DNA of 38,870 bases from an uncultured Oscillospiraceae bacterium (GCA_900546885.1 UREN01000016.1:1-38870); one strand, 5' to 3'; shown: positions 23,382 to 31,479, numbered from the stretch's first letter. The notes: generated by a model not told the origin, from the letters alone. Program-made: numbers and translations.

Positions 23382-23433
23382 AAAGGGTTACCTCCCAAAA
23401 TATAAAACTGCCGCGCAGGCCGAAAAGCGGCCC

Positions 23434-23973
23434 TCAGCGCAGCAGCTTATTTCGAATTTTGCAGCAATACAGCGCCGTCAGGCGCTCGATGGCCTTGTCG
23501 TAAAGCAAAAATGTAAGGTTTGCCAGCGCCAGCAAGAAAAAGATGAACACCTGCCCCATCCCTTCAAACTCCAGCACCACCGCAGGCAACGGAAACACAA
23601 ACAGGATGATGGCATACATGCTCAACACACAGGCGTTGAACAGCGCAAATTTCGAAGCCCAGCGCACAGCAGGGCGGCGCAGCTTTTCAAGGCCTATTTT
23701 GGCAAGCGGGTAAAAGCCCAGGAAAAACAGAAAAATAAGCGCCATCTCTTTATCTGCCACCAGAAACAGCGCAAGCAGGCCAATGGCGGCATACGCAAGC
23801 AGGCCGGCTTTTACGCCGCACTCAATGGCCACCGGCACAAGCAGCAGGCCCGCAAAGGCAGGGGCGGCAAAGGTGGCCAGAGGCAGAAAACCGCCCGCCA
23901 GCATCAACGCAAGGGCCAGCGCGCCAAACACGCCACCCAGGGCAATGCGCCGGCTTTCGCTTTGGCGGTGCAT
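23434..23973 (-). CDS. Small polytopic membrane protein, ECF S-component-like
   Basis: This 179-residue protein has about five to six membrane helices (near 14-34, 38-55, 58-80, 84-102, 125-145, 150-168). The opening RRIALGGVFGALALALM is reminiscent of substrate-binding S components of ECF transporters, which start with an xRxxxxxxxAAL-type helix, but a firm assignment is not possible by eye. The start codon overlaps the stop of the J-like gene (TGATG), so the two are translationally coupled. It is the last gene of the DUF5685 operon. Confidence 0.6.
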   Translation of the reverse strand: MHRQSESRRIALGGVFGALALALMLAGGFLPLATFAAPAFAGLLLVPVAIECGVKAGLLAYAAIGLLALFLVADKEMALIFLFFLGFYPLAKIGLEKLRRPAVRWASKFALFNACVLSMYAIILFVFPLPAVVLEFEGMGQVFIFFLLALANLTFLLYDKAIERLTALYCCKIRNKLLR

Positions 23974-24593
23974 CAGCAGCCGCCCCGCCCGCAGCTGCAG
24001 CACATATCCATACAGGCCATGGCCATGCACATGTCACAGCACGAACAGCCTACGGCCTGCGTGCCATAGGGGCCCTGTGCGCCGTAGGGGTTGCCGGGCA
24101 TAGCCCCGGCTGCATTGTTCTGCAAATTGCGCAGAGCGGCCTCATATTCGCGGTTGTTCGGCGCAAGGCGGCAGGCGGCCTCAAAATAGCGCATGGCCTC
24201 GGCCAGCCAGCCCTTGTAATAATAGGCGCTGCCCATCAAAAAATTCCACTCGGCGTCGTTTGCGCCGCCCGTCATGGCGCCCAGCTGGGCCAGCGCGCCA
24301 TCGACATTGCCGGAATCGATCATCTGGCGGATGGCGCGGTAGGCAGCCGCGCGGTCTGGCGAGCCCTGGGCCGCCTGCTGCGTGTGGTTCACGCCCGTGC
24401 GCAGCACGCTAATCAATGTGTCAAAGGCTTCGTTCAGTTCAGCCATGCGTGCCTCGGCCTCTTTGCGCTCGGGGCCTTCGGGTTTTGCTTCGGGCGCATA
24501 CTGCTGTGCCAGCGCACGGTATGCAGCTTTCACTTCGTCTTCGCTTGCGCCGGGCGCAAGGCCAAGCACACGGTATGCGTTGTTGGTATCCAT
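23973..24593 (-). CDS. J-domain-like protein without HPD, Cys-rich tail
   Basis: This 206-residue protein opens with a J-domain fold (AYRVLGLAPGASEDEVKAAYRALAQQY, then helix EAEARMAELNEAFDTLISVL). The invariant HPD that triggers DnaK ATP hydrolysis is replaced: residues 32-35 read YAPE where homologues have YHPD. A helical, TPR-like region follows (about 80-160, VDGALAQLGAM, then FLMGSAYYYKGWLAEAMRYFEAACRLAP). The tail from about 180 is rich in Cys and Met (CSCCDMCMAMAC, then CCSCGRGGC), giving nine cysteines in the last 25 residues, as in metal-binding segments. Start ATG follows AAAGGAG. It lies between a DUF5685 gene and a membrane-protein gene. Confidence 0.85.
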   Translation of the reverse strand: MDTNNAYRVLGLAPGASEDEVKAAYRALAQQYAPEAKPEGPERKEAEARMAELNEAFDTLISVLRTGVNHTQQAAQGSPDRAAAYRAIRQMIDSGNVDGALAQLGAMTGGANDAEWNFLMGSAYYYKGWLAEAMRYFEAACRLAPNNREYEAALRNLQNNAAGAMPGNPYGAQGPYGTQAVGCSCCDMCMAMACMDMCCSCGRGGC

Positions 24594-24640
24594 GAGATGC
24601 TCCTTTACATTTGCTTTTGTTTGTTCAATTTACACGGGCT

Positions 24641-25510
24641 TTATGCAGCGGGCTGAGGCCTGCGCTGGGCAGGAAGGCCCGCGCGGGCAATGCTGCCCGG
24701 AAGCCCAAGAAAGAGAATGTTCTGCAAAATAGGGTCTGCCAGGCCTGGCAGGGCCTCGCAGGCGGCGTTGTAATGCTGGGCAAGCTGCGCTGCGCACAGG
24801 CGGCACAAAGTTTTGGCACGGCTGTGTGCAGCCTGCATGTCCAGCCCGCGCAGGCGAAAAACGTTATAGGCGCCGGCTTTTGCGTCGGCTTCAAAATCCT
24901 GCGCGGCGTCCAGGTAATAGATGATTTTGCCAAGGAAATAGCCCATGCGGGCAAAATCTGCCTGCCCGGCGCCCTGGGGCGCAGCGGCGGCAAACAGGGC
25001 CTGTGTCATCTGTGCGGTGGGCTCGGCGGCCTCGTCCTCATTTTGGCAGCCGCGCTGTTCCAGCGCAGCCTGCGCGGCGCTTGCCGTGCGGAACACATTG
25101 TCCGCCTGCGGCATCACCTTCGCGGCCCGCTTGCGGAAATGGCCAATAAACGGCCGCAGGCACCACTTGGGCAAACGCTTGAAAAACGGCTCGTCGTGCA
25201 AATCGTCCGTCAGCTTGTAATAGGCTGTCAGCGCCAGGGCGCTGGCCGCAAGGCGCGTGCCGGTAGAGGCGGGCAGCACCGGGTGCTTTGCCGCGCTGGC
25301 AATGCACCGCTCGCTGCAGGCGGCGGGCGCCTCGCCGCGGGCTGCGTCTGCACACAGGGCAAGCAGCACAAGGTCGTAATTCAGCAAAAACCGGGAAAAC
25401 AGGCCGTATTCACGCCCAAGCTCTTTGCACAGCCCGCAGTAATACGCACGGTAGCGCGTCCACTCCCGCACTTTCAGTTCCGGTTTACAGGGCAGCACAT
25501 AGCCGAACAA
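24641..25510 (-). CDS. DUF5685 family protein
   Basis: This 289-residue protein has the family opening MFGYVLPCKPELKVREWTRYRAYYCGLCKELGREYG with its CGLC pair, then a long helical body with LNYDLVLLALC and ALTAYYKLTDDLHDE. The C-terminal half has GYFLGKIIYYLDAAQDFEADAKAGAYNVF, a putative metal- or prenyl-synthase-like helix with DAAQDFEAD. Function is unknown. Start is TTG at 25510, with AAGGAGG seven bases upstream. It is the first gene of an operon with the J-like gene 47 bases downstream; DUF5685 and J proteins are neighbours in other Clostridia as well. Confidence 0.88.
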   Translation of the reverse strand: MFGYVLPCKPELKVREWTRYRAYYCGLCKELGREYGLFSRFLLNYDLVLLALCADAARGEAPAACSERCIASAAKHPVLPASTGTRLAASALALTAYYKLTDDLHDEPFFKRLPKWCLRPFIGHFRKRAAKVMPQADNVFRTASAAQAALEQRGCQNEDEAAEPTAQMTQALFAAAAPQGAGQADFARMGYFLGKIIYYLDAAQDFEADAKAGAYNVFRLRGLDMQAAHSRAKTLCRLCAAQLAQHYNAACEALPGLADPILQNILFLGLPGSIARAGLPAQRRPQPAA

Positions 25511-25589
25511 GGCGCAGCCTCCTTTTCCTCAAAAGCGAGGCCGCGGCACGGGCCAGCCCTTTTCTGCGCCGCAGCCATTCACTTGTCAT

Positions 25590-25618
25590 AGTATACAACA
25601 ATGCGGCCGCATTTACAA
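25590..25618 (-). promoter_or_regulatory. Promoter of DUF5685 operon
   Basis: On the minus strand TTGTAA (25618-25613), 17-base spacer, TATACT (25595-25590). The spacer contains a perfect 12-base palindrome, ATGCGGCCGCAT (25600-25611), a plausible regulator site. Confidence 0.75.
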
Positions 25619-25724
25619 TTGTGAAACCCCGCTGTGCCGCTTCAAAACGGGAAAATTTGCATTTTTTTCATAAATTCACATCCGCTGGCGGTGTGCAGCG
25701 GCGTTACAGGCTGTATAAAAAAGC

Positions 25725-25753
25725 AAAAAACGGCTTGGTAAAGCCGGTTTTTT
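25725..25753. terminator. Short hairpin with A/T flanks
   Basis: Six As, stem CGGCTT (25731-25736) / AAGCCG (25741-25746), loop GGTA, then G and six Ts. It has the form of a small bidirectional terminator just upstream of the ABC-lipoprotein promoter. Confidence 0.65.
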
Positions 25754-25768
25754 AGTGCTTTCCGTCAC

Positions 25769-25797
25769 TTGGCACAGCGGGTTGGCTGTGCTATACT
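25769..25797 (+). promoter_or_regulatory. Promoter of ABC importer operon
   Basis: TTGGCA (25769-25774), 17-base spacer, TATACT (25792-25797); the leader to the ATG is only about 47 bases, so there is no room for a T-box. Confidence 0.8.
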
Positions 25798-25850
25798 TTA
25801 TTGCAATAAAGCAAACGGCGTGCCTTGCGCCGTATGTGGGGGGAAATAAG

Positions 25851-26849
25851 ATGAAAAAGTTTGTATCTGCCTTGCTTGCGGCGGCCCTTGCGGCCAGCCT
25901 TGCAGCCTGCGGCAGCACACCTGCTTCTGAGGGAACGGATGGCTCTTCTGCGGCGGGGCCCACGGCGGCCAGCTATACGGTGGGCATCTGCCAGCTGGTG
26001 CAGCATGACGCGCTGGATGCCGCCACCCAGGGCTTTAAAGACGCCCTGACAGAGAAGCTGGGCGATGCCGTCAAGTTTGAAGAGGGCAACGCCTCGGGCG
26101 ATTCGGCCAACTGTTCCACCATCGTCAACGGCTTTTTGTCCACCGGGGTAGACCTGATTTTGGCCAATGCCACAGCGCCGTTGCAGGCGGCGGCTGCCGC
26201 CACGGCGGATGTGCCCGTGCTGGGCACCTCGGTGACAGATTATGCCACCGCGCTGGAACTGGATAACTGGACGGGCACGGTGGGCACCAATGTCTCGGGC
26301 ACGTCGGACCTTGCCCCGCTGGACGAACAGGCCGCCATGCTGAACGAGATGTTCCCGGACGCCGGGACAGTGGGCCTGCTGTATTGTTCGGCAGAGCCAA
26401 ACTCGGTGTACCAGTGCACGCAGATTGAAAGTTACCTGCAAGAGTATGGTTACACGGTGGAATGGTTCGCCTTTACAGACACCAACGATGTGGCCAGTGT
26501 AACGCAGGCCGCCTGTGACGCCTGTGACGTCATTTATATCCCAACAGACAACACGGCGGCCTCTAACACCGAGGCCATTGCCAATGTGGTGCTGCCCGCA
26601 GGCGTGCCCGTTATCGCCGGGGAAGAGGGCATCTGCCGCGGCTGCGGTGTGGCCACGCTAAGCATAGATTACTACGACCTTGGCTATGCCACCGGCGAGA
26701 TGGCATATGAGATTTTGACATATGGGGCCGATGTCTCCACCATGCCGGTGGGCACGGCTGCCAGCGCAACAAAGAAATATAACGCCGCCAACTGCGAGGC
26801 GCTGAATATCACCCCGCCCGAGGGCTATGAGGCCATTGCAGAGGCGTGA
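25851..26849 (+). CDS. ABC substrate-binding lipoprotein (TrpX/YtpX type)
   Basis: This 332-residue lipoprotein has a signal peptide with lipobox LAAC (Cys20), then a Ser/Gly/Thr linker (21-40), then a periplasmic-binding fold of the PF04392 type. That fold has YTVGICQLVQHDALDAATQGFKDAL near its start and VPVLGTSVTDYATAL, a hinge, and VIYIPTDNTAASNTEAIANVVLPAGVPVIAGEEG near its end. These proteins serve importers for aromatic amino acids or related compounds. Start ATG follows GGGGGGAAA. Permease and ATPase genes follow, so the complete importer is here. Confidence 0.93.
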   Translation: MKKFVSALLAAALAASLAACGSTPASEGTDGSSAAGPTAASYTVGICQLVQHDALDAATQGFKDALTEKLGDAVKFEEGNASGDSANCSTIVNGFLSTGVDLILANATAPLQAAAAATADVPVLGTSVTDYATALELDNWTGTVGTNVSGTSDLAPLDEQAAMLNEMFPDAGTVGLLYCSAEPNSVYQCTQIESYLQEYGYTVEWFAFTDTNDVASVTQAACDACDVIYIPTDNTAASNTEAIANVVLPAGVPVIAGEEGICRGCGVATLSIDYYDLGYATGEMAYEILTYGADVSTMPVGTAASATKKYNAANCEALNITPPEGYEAIAEA

Positions 26850-26881
26850 TTGGCGTTTGGCGCTGGCGCGCAAAGAGGCGA

Positions 26882-26915
26882 AAGCAGGGGAGGCTTTTCT
26901 TTTCCCCTGCTTTTT
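26882..26915 (+). terminator. Hairpin between lipoprotein and permease genes
   Basis: AAGCAGGGGA (26882-26891) / TCCCCTGCTT (26903-26912), followed by a T run to 26915. It probably lowers transcription into the permease gene so that the lipoprotein is made in excess. TATACT at 26918-26923 could add a weak promoter. Confidence 0.75.
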
Positions 26916-27016
26916 GCTATACTTACAACCATAACATGTGCAGTGGGCTATGCGGGCGCCGCGAAAGCGGCCCGCCCTTTTGCGTGTGCAAACCGGTTTT
27001 GTAGGGGGACAGAAAA

Positions 27017-27970
27017 ATGGATTTTATCATGGGCCTGCTCAACTCGATGCCTGGTGCCGCGGCCCAGGGCCTCATTTGGGGCATTATGGCAATGGGCGTG
27101 TATATCACCTACCGCATTCTGGACGTGGCAGACCTGACGGTGGACGGCAGCCTTGGCACGGGCGGCGCGGTGTGTGTGCTGCTGGTGCTGAACGGCTGCC
27201 CGGTGTGGGCGGCCATGGCGGCCGCCGTGGCTGCGGGCATGCTGGCGGGCATGGCCACGGGCCTGTTGCACACCGCGTGCGGTATTCCGCCCATTTTGGC
27301 GGGCATTTTGACACAGCTGGCGCTGTATTCGGTGAACCTGCGCGTGATGGGCTTTGGCACGGGCGCAGGCAAGGCGAACCTGCCTGTCAGCGTGGACAAA
27401 TACGACCTTTTGGTCAGCGCGCGCTATGTGCGCGAGGCGGGGCTCTCGAACCCCATTTTTGTGCTGGCGCTGGCGGTGGCCATTGTGATAGGGCTGATGT
27501 ACTGGTATTTTGGCACAGAGAGCGGCTGTTCGCTGCGCGCCACGGGCGCAAACGAGGCCATGGCCCGGGCCCAGGGCATCAACACCAGCTTTGCCAAGGT
27601 GCTGGGGCTGATGATATCGAACGGCCTTGTGGCGCTTTCGGGCGCGCTGCTTGCGCAGTACCAGGGCTTTTCCGACATCAACATGGGCCGTGGCGCCATC
27701 GTCATTGGCCTTGCGGCCGTTATCATCGGCGAGGTGATTTTCAGCCGGGTGTTCCACAACTTTGCCCTGAAGCTGTTTGCCTCTGTCATTGGCGCAGTGG
27801 TGTACTATGTGGTTATTCAGGTGGTGCTGCGCATGGGCCTTTCCACAGACGACCTCAAGCTGCTCACCGCGCTGGTGGTGGCGCTGTTCCTGGCCATTCC
27901 CTACTGGAAGGGGCGCTACTTTACAAAACATGGCAAAGGCCAGCGGAAAGGGGGCGGCGAACGTGCTTGA
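27017..27970 (+). CDS. ABC transporter permease (TrpY/YtpY type)
   Basis: This 317-residue permease has about eight to nine membrane helices and the coupling segment of the PF02653-like branch: ARYVREAGLSN, then CSLRATGANEAMARAQGINTSFAKVLGLMISN (the EAMAxAxGI region contacts the ATPase). It opens with MDFIMGLLNSMPGAAAQGLIWGIMAMGVYITYRILDVADLTVDGS, typical of the uncharacterised amino-acid permeases next to PF04392 lipoproteins. Ribosome site AGGGGG is upstream. It overlaps the ATPase gene by eight bases. Confidence 0.93.
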   Translation: MDFIMGLLNSMPGAAAQGLIWGIMAMGVYITYRILDVADLTVDGSLGTGGAVCVLLVLNGCPVWAAMAAAVAAGMLAGMATGLLHTACGIPPILAGILTQLALYSVNLRVMGFGTGAGKANLPVSVDKYDLLVSARYVREAGLSNPIFVLALAVAIVIGLMYWYFGTESGCSLRATGANEAMARAQGINTSFAKVLGLMISNGLVALSGALLAQYQGFSDINMGRGAIVIGLAAVIIGEVIFSRVFHNFALKLFASVIGAVVYYVVIQVVLRMGLSTDDLKLLTALVVALFLAIPYWKGRYFTKHGKGQRKGGGERA

Positions 27971-28757
27971 AGTGAGCCGGATTTATAAGACGTTCAACGC
28001 GGGCACCGTCAACGAAAAGAAGGCGCTGCAGGGGCTTAGCCTGAAGCTGAACGAGGGCGATTTTGTCACCGTCATTGGCGGCAACGGGGCGGGAAAATCC
28101 ACCCTGCTGAACGCGGTGGCGGGCGTGTGGCCGGTGGATGCGGGGCGCATTGTAATTGACGGGGTGGATGTGACGGGCCTTTCCGAGCACAAGCGTGCAA
28201 AGTACATTGGCCGCGTGTTTCAGGACCCTATGACGGGCACTGCCGCCACCATGCAGATAGAAGAAAACCTGGCCCTTGCCAGGCGCCGCGGCCAGCCGCG
28301 CACCCTGCGCACCGGCATCACGCGTGAAGAGCGCGAGGAATATAAGCAGCTTTTAAAGCCGCTGGGCCTTGGGCTGGATGAACGCCTTACCGCCAAAGTG
28401 GGCCTGCTGAGCGGCGGCCAGCGCCAGGCACTGACGCTTTTGATGGCCACGCTGCAAAAGCCAAAGCTGCTTTTATTGGACGAACACACCGCCGCGCTGG
28501 ACCCGAAAACAGCCGCCAAGGTGCTGGCACTTTCCGCCCAGCTTGTGCAGGAAAACCGCCTTACCACTCTGATGATTACGCACAACATGAAAGACGCCAT
28601 CAAATATGGAAACCGCCTTGTGATGATGCACGAGGGTGAAATTATTTATGACGTACAGGGGGAAGAAAAGGCGCAGCTGCACGTTTCCGACCTGCTGGCA
28701 AAGTTTGAGGCCGCAAGCAGCGGCGGCTTTGCCAACGACCGCATGCTTTTGAACTGA
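27963..28757 (+). CDS. ABC transporter ATP-binding protein
   Basis: This 264-residue ATPase powers the importer. Walker A is GGNGAGKST (39-47), the signature is LSGGQRQALTL, Walker B is LLLLDEHTAALD, and the H-loop is in LMITHNM. The start is GTG at 27963: GGAAAGGGGG lies seven bases upstream, and the conserved VSRIYKTF sequence begins at once. An ATG 33 bases upstream would add a non-conserved stretch. It overlaps the permease stop. The long hairpin at 28836-28883 ends the operon. Confidence 0.94.
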   Translation: MLEVSRIYKTFNAGTVNEKKALQGLSLKLNEGDFVTVIGGNGAGKSTLLNAVAGVWPVDAGRIVIDGVDVTGLSEHKRAKYIGRVFQDPMTGTAATMQIEENLALARRRGQPRTLRTGITREEREEYKQLLKPLGLGLDERLTAKVGLLSGGQRQALTLLMATLQKPKLLLLDEHTAALDPKTAAKVLALSAQLVQENRLTTLMITHNMKDAIKYGNRLVMMHEGEIIYDVQGEEKAQLHVSDLLAKFEAASSGGFANDRMLLN

Positions 28758-28835
28758 CGGCGCTGTGCCAAAGGGGCCTGCGAAAACAGGTGTGCCGCGC
28801 CCCAGGCGGCCAAAGCACGCCCCCCAAACCAGAAT

Positions 28836-28883
28836 GCAAACAGGGCAGGGCCCCGGCGAAAGCCGGGGCCCTGCCCTGTTTGC
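28836..28883. terminator. 22-base perfect hairpin between converging genes
   Basis: Arms GCAAACAGGGCAGGGCCCCGGC and its exact complement at 28862-28883 flank a GAAA loop. It has only a short T tract on each side but sits between two converging genes (ATPase and deacetylase), so it most likely stops both. Confidence 0.8.
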
Positions 28884-28898
28884 CGCAGAAGGCCGCAC

Positions 28899-29708
28899 TT
28901 AGGAGCTTTTGGGCATGTGGTCCACCGTGTCGAAGCGATAGCCCGCCTGCTTGAACCAGCGGATAATGTCGCCCAGCGCCTGCACGGTCTCTTTTTTTGT
29001 GTCATGCATCAGCACAACACAGGTGTTGTGCTGAACCGCCTCTTCCACCACATTTTTATAGATATCTGACGCGGAATGGCGGCCGCCGATGGCGTCGTTG
29101 GCGCATACGTTCCAATCTATATAACGAAAGCCATACGTTTCGGCCTGGGCCTTCAGTTCTTTCATAATACCGCTTCCGCCGTATTTCCGGCTTACCGTGT
29201 TGGTGCTGCCGCCGGGAAAACGCAGAATGTTCATTTGCGCATTGCCCACATAAGGCGTCAGCTTTTCGCGCAGTTCAGCAAGGTCCTGCCAGAAGGCCTC
29301 GGGGCTGGCATAAATTTCGCTGTACCGGTGGCTGCCGCTGTGCAGGGCAATCAGATGGCCTTCGCTGGCCGTGCGCGACAACACGGGCAGATATTCCTCG
29401 TTATTTTCGGCCGCTATGACAAAAAAGGTGGCCGGCACGCCCTCTTCTTTCAAAATATCCAGAATATCCCCGGTCACCTTGCTGGGGCCATCGTCAAAGG
29501 TGAGGTATACCACCTTTTCCTCCCCGGGGCCGCCATCATCTGCATCGGCTTCCTGTTCCATCGCCTGCATGAAATATACCAGGTCTTCATTGCGGCACAA
29601 TGCCTCGGGCTGGCGGTGCGTCACAATGGCGCCGGCGATTACCGCCGCTGCCATAACCCCTGCCAGAAACCACAGCTTGCGAAGATACCGTTTTCTTGTG
29701 AACATCAT
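28899..29708 (-). CDS. Polysaccharide deacetylase (NodB fold), membrane-anchored
   Basis: This 269-residue protein has a basic start and one N-terminal membrane anchor (about 12-30), then a NodB domain: motif 1 TFDDGPS (T70 to S76, with D72, D73), motif 2 HSGSH (H123, H127), motif 3 RFPGGSTN, and the closing LMHD. All catalytic and metal residues are present. It probably removes N-acetyl groups from peptidoglycan or another polysaccharide at the outer face of the membrane. The gene diverges from rmuC. Confidence 0.93.
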   Translation of the reverse strand: MMFTRKRYLRKLWFLAGVMAAAVIAGAIVTHRQPEALCRNEDLVYFMQAMEQEADADDGGPGEEKVVYLTFDDGPSKVTGDILDILKEEGVPATFFVIAAENNEEYLPVLSRTASEGHLIALHSGSHRYSEIYASPEAFWQDLAELREKLTPYVGNAQMNILRFPGGSTNTVSRKYGGSGIMKELKAQAETYGFRYIDWNVCANDAIGGRHSASDIYKNVVEEAVQHNTCVVLMHDTKKETVQALGDIIRWFKQAGYRFDTVDHMPKSS

Positions 29709-29729
29709 ATTTCGCCGCCTTTTTCCATA

Positions 29730-29758
29730 TTGCGCAATTTCGCTGTTCCTCGTATACT
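29730..29758 (+). promoter_or_regulatory. Promoter of rmuC
   Basis: TTGCGC (29730-29735), 17-base spacer, TATACT (29753-29758). Confidence 0.7.
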
Positions 29759-29806
29759 ATATCTATGAGCGTGCGCCCGGGCGCATGCAAGGGAAGGGGA
29801 CACACC

Positions 29807-31114
29807 ATGACATTAGACATCATCACGCTGGTTTTAAGCGGCGCTGCCGCTTTGCTGGCGCTGCTTTGCCTGCTGACACGGCAAAAACAGGCGGTGACAG
29901 GGCAGGACATTGCCCGCCTTCGGGACGAAATTGGCGGCGAGCTGCGGGAAGTGCGCACCGAGCTGGTGGCAAACGTGCACAGCGCCATTCAAACAACGGC
30001 ACAGCTGCAGGCAGAGGCACAAAAGCAGGCGTCGGACGCGCAGAACACGCGTATCCGCGAGCTTACCGAGCAGCTTGCCCAGCGCCAGGCCACTTTGCAG
30101 AAAACGGTGACGGACCAGCTTCAGCTTGTAGAGACGCGCATGAAGAATTCGGCAGTGGAAAGCGAGCAAAAGCTGGAAAATATCCGCACCACCATGGAGA
30201 CACGCATTTCTTCCATGCAGGCAGACAACGCCAAAAAGCTGGACGAGATGCGCCGCACGGTAGACGAGAAGCTGCAAAAGACACTGGACGAAAAGCTGCG
30301 GCAATCTTTTTCGCGTGTGTCGGAACAATTGGAAAGCGTGTACAAGGGCCTTGGCGAGATGCAGACACTGGCGGCCGGCGTGGGAGATTTGAAAAAAGTG
30401 CTCAGCAATGTAAAAACGCGCGGGATTCTGGGGGAGATTCAGCTTGGCGCTATTTTAGAGCAGATTCTTTCGCCCGAACAGTATGCCGAGAACGTTGCCA
30501 CCGTGCGCGGCAGCGCCGAACGGGTAGAGTATGCCGTGCGTTTGCCGGGCGATGGGGAAGAGCCCGTGTGGCTGCCCATTGACGCCAAGTTTCCGGCGGA
30601 CGCCTACGGCGCATTGCTGGAGGCTTATGACGCGGCCGACGCCGCCCAGGTGGAGGCAACTGCCAAGGCGCTGGAACAGCGCGTGAAGACCTTTGCAAAA
30701 GATATCCACACCAAATATGTGCATGTGCCGGAAACCACCGAGTTTGGCGTGATGTTTGTGCCCATTGAGGGCCTGTATGCCGAACTTGTGCGCCGCGGCA
30801 TGGTAGAAAGCCTGCAGACGCAATACAAGGTGGTGCTGGCGGGGCCCACCACCATGGCGGCGCTGCTGAACAGCCTGCAGATGGGCTTTCGCACCCTGGC
30901 CATTCAAAAGCGTTCCAGCGAGGTGTGGCAGGTGCTGGGCGCGGTAAAAAGCGAATTTGAAACGTTTGGCGAGGCGCTGGCCCAGGCCCAAAAGCGAATT
31001 GAACTTGCCGGGGCAGACCTGGAAAAACTGGTGGGTGTGCGCACGCGGCAAATTCAGCGCAAGCTGCGCACGGTGACGGCCCTGCCCCAGGGCAGCGAGA
31101 CAGAAGAGGCATAA
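29807..31114 (+). CDS. rmuC: DNA recombination protein RmuC
   Basis: This 435-residue protein has an N-terminal membrane anchor (2-20), a long coiled coil (about 35-190, many QxxTxxQ and KLxExR heptads), then the conserved RmuC domain: TRGILGEIQLGAILEQIL, EYAVRLPG, WLPIDAKFP, FAKDIHTKYV, TTEFGVMFVPIEGLYAE, and VVLAGPTTMAALLNSLQMGFRTLAIQ. It is thought to limit DNA inversions and to act as a nuclease-like factor at the membrane; the role in Firmicutes is poorly known. Start ATG follows AAGGGGA. Length is in the usual range. Confidence 0.95.
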   Translation: MTLDIITLVLSGAAALLALLCLLTRQKQAVTGQDIARLRDEIGGELREVRTELVANVHSAIQTTAQLQAEAQKQASDAQNTRIRELTEQLAQRQATLQKTVTDQLQLVETRMKNSAVESEQKLENIRTTMETRISSMQADNAKKLDEMRRTVDEKLQKTLDEKLRQSFSRVSEQLESVYKGLGEMQTLAAGVGDLKKVLSNVKTRGILGEIQLGAILEQILSPEQYAENVATVRGSAERVEYAVRLPGDGEEPVWLPIDAKFPADAYGALLEAYDAADAAQVEATAKALEQRVKTFAKDIHTKYVHVPETTEFGVMFVPIEGLYAELVRRGMVESLQTQYKVVLAGPTTMAALLNSLQMGFRTLAIQKRSSEVWQVLGAVKSEFETFGEALAQAQKRIELAGADLEKLVGVRTRQIQRKLRTVTALPQGSETEEA

Positions 31115-31130
31115 GCCGCGTTTGGCGCGC

Positions 31131-31193
31131 GCTTTGCCGGGCAGCGGCCCGCTGCCCGGCAAAGCGCCGAAAGCCGGCCGCGGGCATTTTTTT
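31131..31193 (+). terminator. Terminator region after rmuC
   Basis: Exact 17-base arms GCTTTGCCGGGCAGCGG (31131-31147) / CCGCTGCCCGGCAAAGC (31149-31165) form a long hairpin just after the rmuC stop, and a run of seven Ts follows 20 bases further (31187-31193). Confidence 0.7.
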
Positions 31194-31214
31194 GCCTTGC
31201 CGGGCAATTTGTTC

Positions 31215-31243
31215 TTGACTTTTGCGCCCTGCTATTGTAAGAT
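31215..31243 (+). promoter_or_regulatory. Promoter of tRNA-Arg/His/Gln operon
   Basis: TTGACT (31215-31220), 17-base spacer, TAAGAT (31238-31243). The same TAAGAT -10 is used by tRNA-Leu. Confidence 0.85.
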
Positions 31244-31273
31244 GGATAGGCGGAACTTTGGAGACTCAGATAC

Positions 31274-31350
<77 letters not shown>

Positions 31351-31355
31351 AATAT

Positions 31356-31433
31356 GGTGGGTGTAGTTCAGTTGGTTAGAGCACCAGATTGTGGATCTGG
31401 GTGTCGTGGGTTCGAGTCCCATTACCCACCCCA
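31356..31433 (+). tRNA. tRNA-His (GTG anticodon)
   Basis: The extra G at -1 (31356) pairs with C73, a mark of tRNA-His; acceptor GTGGGTG pairs with TACCCAC, and CCA is encoded. The anticodon loop TTGTGGA reads GTG. Confidence 0.97.
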
Positions 31434-31437
31434 TTTA

Positions 31438-31473
31438 CAGGAACGGCGAATCCGCTTGGGTTGGCCGTTCCTG
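31438..31473 (+). repeat. Hairpin between tRNA-His and tRNA-Gln
   Basis: CAGGAACGGC (31438-31447) / GCCGTTCCTG (31464-31473), 10 exact pairs with a 16-base loop. It occupies most of the 46-base spacer and has no T run, so it is probably a processing or spacing structure, not a terminator. Confidence 0.65.
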
Positions 31474-31479
31474 CCATAT

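Larger units (their letters stand above)
25511..25850. other. Divergent promoter region
   Basis: About 340 bases between the divergent DUF5685 and ABC-lipoprotein genes. It holds a promoter for each side and one bidirectional hairpin (all listed separately). The centre (25620-25720) is AT-rich and has no credible gene. Confidence 0.6.

Noticed and set aside
21369..23405. Long plus-strand open frame opposite the serine hydrolase
   Set aside because: Antisense shadow with no recognisable domain; the minus-strand gene has SxxK and a good ribosome site.
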